Positions 14,867 through 18,671 of a stretch of DNA of 18,671 bases are shown in pieces (within the stretch, counting starts at the first letter, position 1; every line of letters starts with the position of its first letter). The stretch covers positions 4,491-23,161 of the forward strand of contig JAUNQM010000005.1 of assembly GCA_030536165.1 (NCBI GenBank), read 5' to 3'. The stretch is from Prevotellaceae bacterium (GTDB lineage Bacteria > Bacteroidota > Bacteroidia > Bacteroidales > Bacteroidaceae). A program made the translations under genes and the position numbers. The notes under the pieces are model-generated. The model searched no databases and was not told the DNA's origin. It saw nothing but the letters and a program-made list of their open reading frames with translations.

Positions 14867-17773
14867 TTAATAACCGAAGATATCTTGCTGCGTGAGACGG
14901 TGGACAGTGCCAAGTTTGTTGACAATGTTCATGTCGAGTTCCTTTTCATCGCCGAGAATCAGATACTTGTATTTGCGATTCTTGACGTTCTGCTGCTGGA
15001 AGCGAACAAGGTCTGCAAGCGTCATGCCCTGTACCTTCTCGTAGATGTCGCGGTTGATGTCGTGGTCAAGACCGAGACGTCGCGAGCTTACGAAACTGCC
15101 GAGCACTGAGAAGCGGTTGGTGCGTGAAGTTGCGATGCGCTTGAGCAGTGCGTCCTTTGCAATCTGGAATGCTCCTTCCTGTGCTGGGAGGGTTTCGATT
15201 ATCTGGTCGAATGTTGACAGGCACTCTGGCAACTTGTCGTTCTGCGAAATGATGTAGCTATAGAATGAATTTGTCTGGTTCTTGTATGCCGGTGTGGTGT
15301 AGTATGCTGCTGCAGAATAAGCGAGTCCGCGTGCTTCACGCAGTTCTTGGAATACGACACCGTTCATGCCTCCACCGAAGTATTCATTGTAGAGTTCGAT
15401 TGATGGCATGAGGGTTGCATCAAACGTCTGACCGTTGTTTGAGAAGTTCATCATGTAGATGTTCTTGGCATCGTATGGTGCAATATATACTTCGTTTTCA
15501 GTCACTGTGAGTGGCTGGAACACATCGCCTTCGACAGTAGCCTTGAGTGGATAGCGTGAAGTCTCGGAAGCGAGCAGGTTCTCAATCTCTGCTTGTGAGA
15601 GAGGACCATAATAGAAGATGGTCTTCTGATAGTCGAGCATGTTGCGAAGGAGGTCGAGCAATGTCTGTGGGTCAGTCTGTCGCAGTTCTTCTTCGCTCAT
15701 GATGTTAGTGCTTGAGTTGAGGCTGCCGTAGCGTCCGTAGTTGGTAAGACGCTGGAAGTTGCTGCGCTGATTGAGTTTTGTGTCGGCGCGGCTTTTGAGT
15801 ATGTCGGCTACCATGTTATCATATACGGCACGGTCGCTCTTTGCGTCTGTAATCCATTCGTAGGCTATCTTGAGTGCCGGTATCATGTTCTCGGCAAGTC
15901 CTGAGACAGAGATGTAGGTCGTTGCATCGCTTGTTGTCATGCTGACGTTGCATGCAAGACGATAGAGTTCCTTCTGTATCTCTGCAAGCGGAGTGGTAGA
16001 TGTTCCAACGTATGAGATGTAGGTTGTAGCATCGTCGAGTCGCTTGTCGGCTTTCATTCCGCGGTTTATGGCGAAGCGAAGTGTGAATGTTCCATTGGTC
16101 GTGTTCTGCTTGTAGAGGAGTTCATCGCCGTTGGAGAAAGTCTTGCGAGCCATGTCTTTTTCGTAATCTACAAAGACTGGCTGTATAGGTTCTACCTGAG
16201 CTGAAGCTATGTCAGTAACGAAGTTGCTGACCTTGTCGCGGTTCATCTCGATTGGTGAAATGGCTGGTTTGTCGATTTTCTTTTCATTTGTGTTCTCACC
16301 TTTATGCTTGTAGATGACGGCATAACCATCGGTGAGGTATTTGTTAGCAAAGGCAACGATATCAGCTTTTGTTATACGACTCATGCGGTCGAGTTTCTCA
16401 ACTTCGTCCTTCCACGGTATCTGGTTGACGAATGACTGCACGAAACGGTCGGCGCATGCGTTGTTGCTTTCGAGCGAGCGCATGAGTGAGAGTTTCTCGT
16501 TGTTGATGATTGACTCAAGGAGACTTTCGTCGAAGTCGCCCTTCTTGAGTTTGTCAATCTCGGCAAGGAGAAGGTCTTTTACCTCGTCGAGTGTCTGTCC
16601 CTCCTTTGGTACTCCGAGAGCTATGAACTCAGAGAAGTCGGTCATGCCATTGACTCCACTTGCAGCCTCGTTCACTCGCTGTGCCTGTGTGAGGTCAACA
16701 TCAATGAGTCCGGCCTTGCCATTCTGAAGCACAGATGAAATGATGTCGATGTAGTCGAAGTCTTTATCTTTCTGTCCTGGGAGCGCCCATCCGAGGGTAA
16801 CCATATCAGCTTCACGCCCTATGATTTCGCGCTTAACAGGTGCAGTAAGCTTTGGCACGGAGATGTTGAGCAGACGGTCGTGCTGTGCCTGTACGTTTGG
16901 ATTAGGCTGCCAATCGCCGAAGTACTTTTTGATGATTGCGATGGTCTTGTCGAAGTCGAGGTCGCCACACATACAGATGGCAGTGTTGTTAGGGCGATAC
17001 CAGTCGTTGAAGTGCTTCTTGATATTGACGATTGATGGATTCTTGAGGTGATCCTGTGTGCCGATAACGGTTTGCTGTCCGTAAGGGTGATTAGGGAAAA
17101 GCACTTTGCTGAGTTCTTCCCAAACCTTGCGCATGTCCTGAGTGAGCGAGATGTTGTACTCCTCATAAACGGCTTCGAGCTCGGTGTGGAAGCCACGGAT
17201 GACCATGTTCTTGAAGCGGTCACTCTGTATCTTTGCCCAGTTCTCGATTTCGTTTGATGGGATATCCTCGGTATAGCAAGTCACGTCTTCGCTTGTGTAG
17301 GCGTTGGTGCCGTTTGCACCAATGGTCGCCATGAGCTTGTCATACTCGTTGGCGATGGCGAATGTTGATGACTTGTAAGAGAGGCTGTCGATGACGTGAT
17401 AGATGTCCTTACGCTTCTGCGGGTCAGTGGTCTTGCGATACACTTCGTAGAGGTTTTCTATCTTATCGAGGTATGGTTTCTCCTTCGAGAAGTCGGATGT
17501 GCCATACTTCTGTGTGCCCTTGAACATAAGATGCTCGAGGTAATGAGAGAGTCCTGTGGTCTCTGATGGGTCGTTCTTGCCACCAACGCGGACAGGAATG
17601 TAAGTCTGAATACGTGGCTCGTCCTTGTTTACACTGAGATAGACCTTGAGTCCATTGTCGAGCGTATAGATACGGGCTTTCATTGGGTCGCCGTCAACGG
17701 TTTCGTATGTGTCGGCGAAGCAGTATGCGCATGACATGATGCACACGACTGCAAGGAAAAAGATGCGTTTCAT
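14867..17773 (-). CDS. Secreted M16-family zinc metallopeptidase
   Basis: A 968-residue exported peptidase related to pitrilysin/insulinase proteins. A signal peptide (1-20, MKRIFFLAVVCIMSCAYCFA) directs it across the inner membrane; Cys14 could be a lipidation site, but the lipobox is poor. The N-terminal M16 unit has the inverted zinc motif HYLEH (His77, Glu80, His81) and the third ligand Glu204 in ELEAVYEEYN. The C-terminal inactive half shows the conserved FGGGMNGVVFQELREARGLAY pattern. The two halves form the clamshell that traps peptides. Length is normal for the larger Bacteroidota members. It converges on the tricorn gene; the upstream minus-strand gene is 142 bp away. ATG 17773 gives the correct signal peptide. 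Confidence 0.94.
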   Translation of the reverse strand: MKRIFFLAVVCIMSCAYCFADTYETVDGDPMKARIYTLDNGLKVYLSVNKDEPRIQTYIPVRVGGKNDPSETTGLSHYLEHLMFKGTQKYGTSDFSKEKPYLDKIENLYEVYRKTTDPQKRKDIYHVIDSLSYKSSTFAIANEYDKLMATIGANGTNAYTSEDVTCYTEDIPSNEIENWAKIQSDRFKNMVIRGFHTELEAVYEEYNISLTQDMRKVWEELSKVLFPNHPYGQQTVIGTQDHLKNPSIVNIKKHFNDWYRPNNTAICMCGDLDFDKTIAIIKKYFGDWQPNPNVQAQHDRLLNISVPKLTAPVKREIIGREADMVTLGWALPGQKDKDFDYIDIISSVLQNGKAGLIDVDLTQAQRVNEAASGVNGMTDFSEFIALGVPKEGQTLDEVKDLLLAEIDKLKKGDFDESLLESIINNEKLSLMRSLESNNACADRFVQSFVNQIPWKDEVEKLDRMSRITKADIVAFANKYLTDGYAVIYKHKGENTNEKKIDKPAISPIEMNRDKVSNFVTDIASAQVEPIQPVFVDYEKDMARKTFSNGDELLYKQNTTNGTFTLRFAINRGMKADKRLDDATTYISYVGTSTTPLAEIQKELYRLACNVSMTTSDATTYISVSGLAENMIPALKIAYEWITDAKSDRAVYDNMVADILKSRADTKLNQRSNFQRLTNYGRYGSLNSSTNIMSEEELRQTDPQTLLDLLRNMLDYQKTIFYYGPLSQAEIENLLASETSRYPLKATVEGDVFQPLTVTENEVYIAPYDAKNIYMMNFSNNGQTFDATLMPSIELYNEYFGGGMNGVVFQELREARGLAYSAAAYYTTPAYKNQTNSFYSYIISQNDKLPECLSTFDQIIETLPAQEGAFQIAKDALLKRIATSRTNRFSVLGSFVSSRRLGLDHDINRDIYEKVQGMTLADLVRFQQQNVKNRKYKYLILGDEKELDMNIVNKLGTVHRLTQQDIFGY

Positions 17774-17774
17774 A

Positions 17775-17815
17775 TTTTGCGGTTTTATGGTTTTGCCATC
17801 CCCTAACCCCTCCCC
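17775..17815 (-). other. G-rich repeat and AAAACCGCAAAA in the M16 leader
   Basis: On the minus strand the sequence upstream of the M16 start contains G runs of 4, 4, 4 and 2 (17815-17796; GGGGAGGGGTTAGGGG) separated by 1-3 bases. This could form a G-quadruplex in DNA or mRNA about 23 nt before the start codon. AAAACCGCAAAA follows at 17786-17775, directly before the ATG. The C-rich form with CCCCTAACCCCTCCCC looks like a dispersed intergenic repeat of Bacteroidota. Confidence 0.55.
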
Positions 17816-17860
17816 GTAGGAGGGTAACTATGCCCTCTCCCTTCTGGGGAAAATGGGTGT

Positions 17861-17915
17861 CTTGCGGTTTTCAGTTGAGCGGTTTTTCGAAATTTCGATG
17901 ATTCGATAATTCGAA
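17861..17915. repeat. 8-bp periodic TTCGATnn array downstream of the partial gene
   Basis: TTCGAAAT, TTCGATGA, TTCGATAA and TTCGAA have CG steps at 17888, 17896, 17904 and 17912, an exact 8-bp period ending against the stop codon of the minus-strand gene. CTTGCGGTTTTC (17861-17872) is a variant of the AAAACCGCAAAA word seen beside the other two arrays. Confidence 0.78.
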
Positions 17916-18671
17916 TTATTGCTGATGCAGCAATTGTGTTGATGTCTTCCAGCCTATGTTGCCGATGAAGTCGTGGAGTTGGACTTCGCTGACGTCGCCC
18001 ATGTTGAACTCCTTGCGTGCGTCCTTCTCTATCATGGTAAGCCACTGGGCGTATGCTTCGCTGTCCTTATCTATCGGCGACGTGGTGACTTCAAGCGATG
18101 GAATGAGCGCAAGAAGTTCACCGATGCTCTTTATCTCACCTGTAGATACCTTATTATATATGGAGTCGATATCTGACTGACGTGCTATCATTCCGAGCAT
18201 GTCGATATAGCGAACGCCATCGTCTGCGCTATTAGCAAGAGCAAGAATGAGGTCGTAATACTTGAGTCCTTTCTCAAGTGCAGTCTTCTTTATGTAACAG
18301 TTCTCGTATAAGTATTCTTCTGCATCGCTCTGAGCAGACTTTATATTAAGGAGAACATCACGACCTTCGCGAACATACTGCAAGATATAAGGATTAGGGA
18401 AATCGAAAGTGATGATGTCACGACGCGAATCCTCGCTGCGCTTGTCGCGCTTAGGCCATTTGTTCACGTCACGCCATGTGCCCACGGTCTTGATGTTTAC
18501 ACCTGGAACGACATACGTCTTCTCTGGGTCAGCAAGCACGTATGAGAACGGAAGTTTGCTGAGGTCAGGATGCTGCGTGAGTTTGCCCATGACCATCGAG
18601 AACACTCCGATAGTGGCAGGCCAGAGTATGTGGCAGCCCGAAGCAGTCTTTGCTCCGCGCTGGAGTGTGCC
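17916..18671 (-). CDS. Unrecognised protein, C-terminal 251 residues
   Basis: The frame is open from the window edge to TAA at 17916, so the N-terminus lies outside. I do not recognise the family. The fragment has no strong transmembrane helix; the most hydrophobic stretch (CHILWPATIGVFSMVMGKL) lies near its start. The middle is basic (KWPKRDKRSEDSRRD) and the C-terminal half looks mainly helical. It contains PFSYVLADPEKTYVVPGV and an aromatic/charged segment NPYILQYVREGRDVLLNI. GTG 18605 and later ATGs are in frame, but the coding character continues upstream to the edge (GAKTASGCHILWP), so the true start is probably outside. It may be co-transcribed with the M16 peptidase across the 142-bp spacer. 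Confidence 0.7.
   Translation of the reverse strand, partial: GTLQRGAKTASGCHILWPATIGVFSMVMGKLTQHPDLSKLPFSYVLADPEKTYVVPGVNIKTVGTWRDVNKWPKRDKRSEDSRRDIITFDFPNPYILQYVREGRDVLLNIKSAQSDAEEYLYENCYIKKTALEKGLKYYDLILALANSADDGVRYIDMLGMIARQSDIDSIYNKVSTGEIKSIGELLALIPSLEVTTSPIDKDSEAYAQWLTMIEKDARKEFNMGDVSEVQLHDFIGNIGWKTSTQLLHQQ

Noticed and set aside
14625..15109. Plus-strand short frames over the M16 terminator and gene end
   Set aside because: They translate the repeat array and terminator hairpin and show no protein-like pattern.
16332..16727. 131-codon plus-strand frame inside the M16 gene
   Set aside because: Antisense to a clear peptidase with intact motifs; its Ser/Arg-rich composition is typical of a shadow frame.
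17803..18045. 80-codon minus-strand frame rich in Arg, His and Pro overlapping the end of the partial gene
   Set aside because: It lies in another frame of the longer gene and then reads through the C-rich repeat; an artefact of open repeat sequence.

Overview
The window looks like a chromosomal segment of a Bacteroidota bacterium, most likely a Prevotella-like member of the Bacteroidales. The reasons are: Bacteroidota promoters (TTTG, about 19 nt, TAnnTTTG) and no Shine-Dalgarno sites; a Bacteroides aerotolerance (Bat) operon; the order ftsY-rimO-HU; an N-terminal-rubredoxin (reverse) rubrerythrin next to a PerR-type regulator; and large secreted tricorn-type S41 and M16 peptidases. No phage, transposase, rRNA, tRNA or CRISPR locus was seen.

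Layout. (1) 1-297, minus: nearly complete L-rhamnose mutarotase (rhaM) with a textbook promoter. (2) 298-777: divergent intergenic region with a 95-bp array of four 13-bp palindromes spaced exactly 23 bp apart, then a perR promoter holding a perfect 7-1-7 PerR/Fur-type box. (3) 778-1868, plus: perR, reverse rubrerythrin and a terminator, an oxidative-stress pair. (4) 1973-11032, plus: a long run of ftsY, rimO, two HU-family genes, a MoxR ATPase, a DUF58 protein, a BatD-like membrane protein, BatA, and a BatB protein fused in frame to BatC. The first seven genes are packed 0-17 bp apart; the later ones are separated by 66-112-bp AT-rich spacers made of iterated short words. (5) 11102-14365, plus: secreted tricorn-like S41 protease. 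(6) 14366-14866: convergent intergenic region with two hairpin terminators and a second, 96-bp copy of the palindrome array. (7) 14867-17773, minus: secreted M16 zinc peptidase, preceded by a spacer with a G-rich repeat and an 8-bp periodic array. (8) 17916-18671, minus: C-terminal part of an unrecognised protein cut by the window edge.

How the parts fit. PerR and rubrerythrin form a peroxide-response pair. FtsY and RimO serve membrane targeting and ribosome modification. The MoxR/DUF58/Bat proteins look like an AAA+ ATPase working with VWA-domain proteins at the inner membrane; the fusion ties the periplasmic VWA domain to periplasmic TPRs. The two exported peptidases suggest periplasmic protein or peptide turnover.

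The most unusual content is non-coding: two homologous palindrome arrays with a 23-bp pitch, three spacers carrying an 8-bp periodic TTCGATnn repeat, and a recurring AAAACCGCAAAA word. The BatB-BatC fusion and a pair of HU paralogs, one lacking the DNA-intercalating proline, are the main protein-level oddities.
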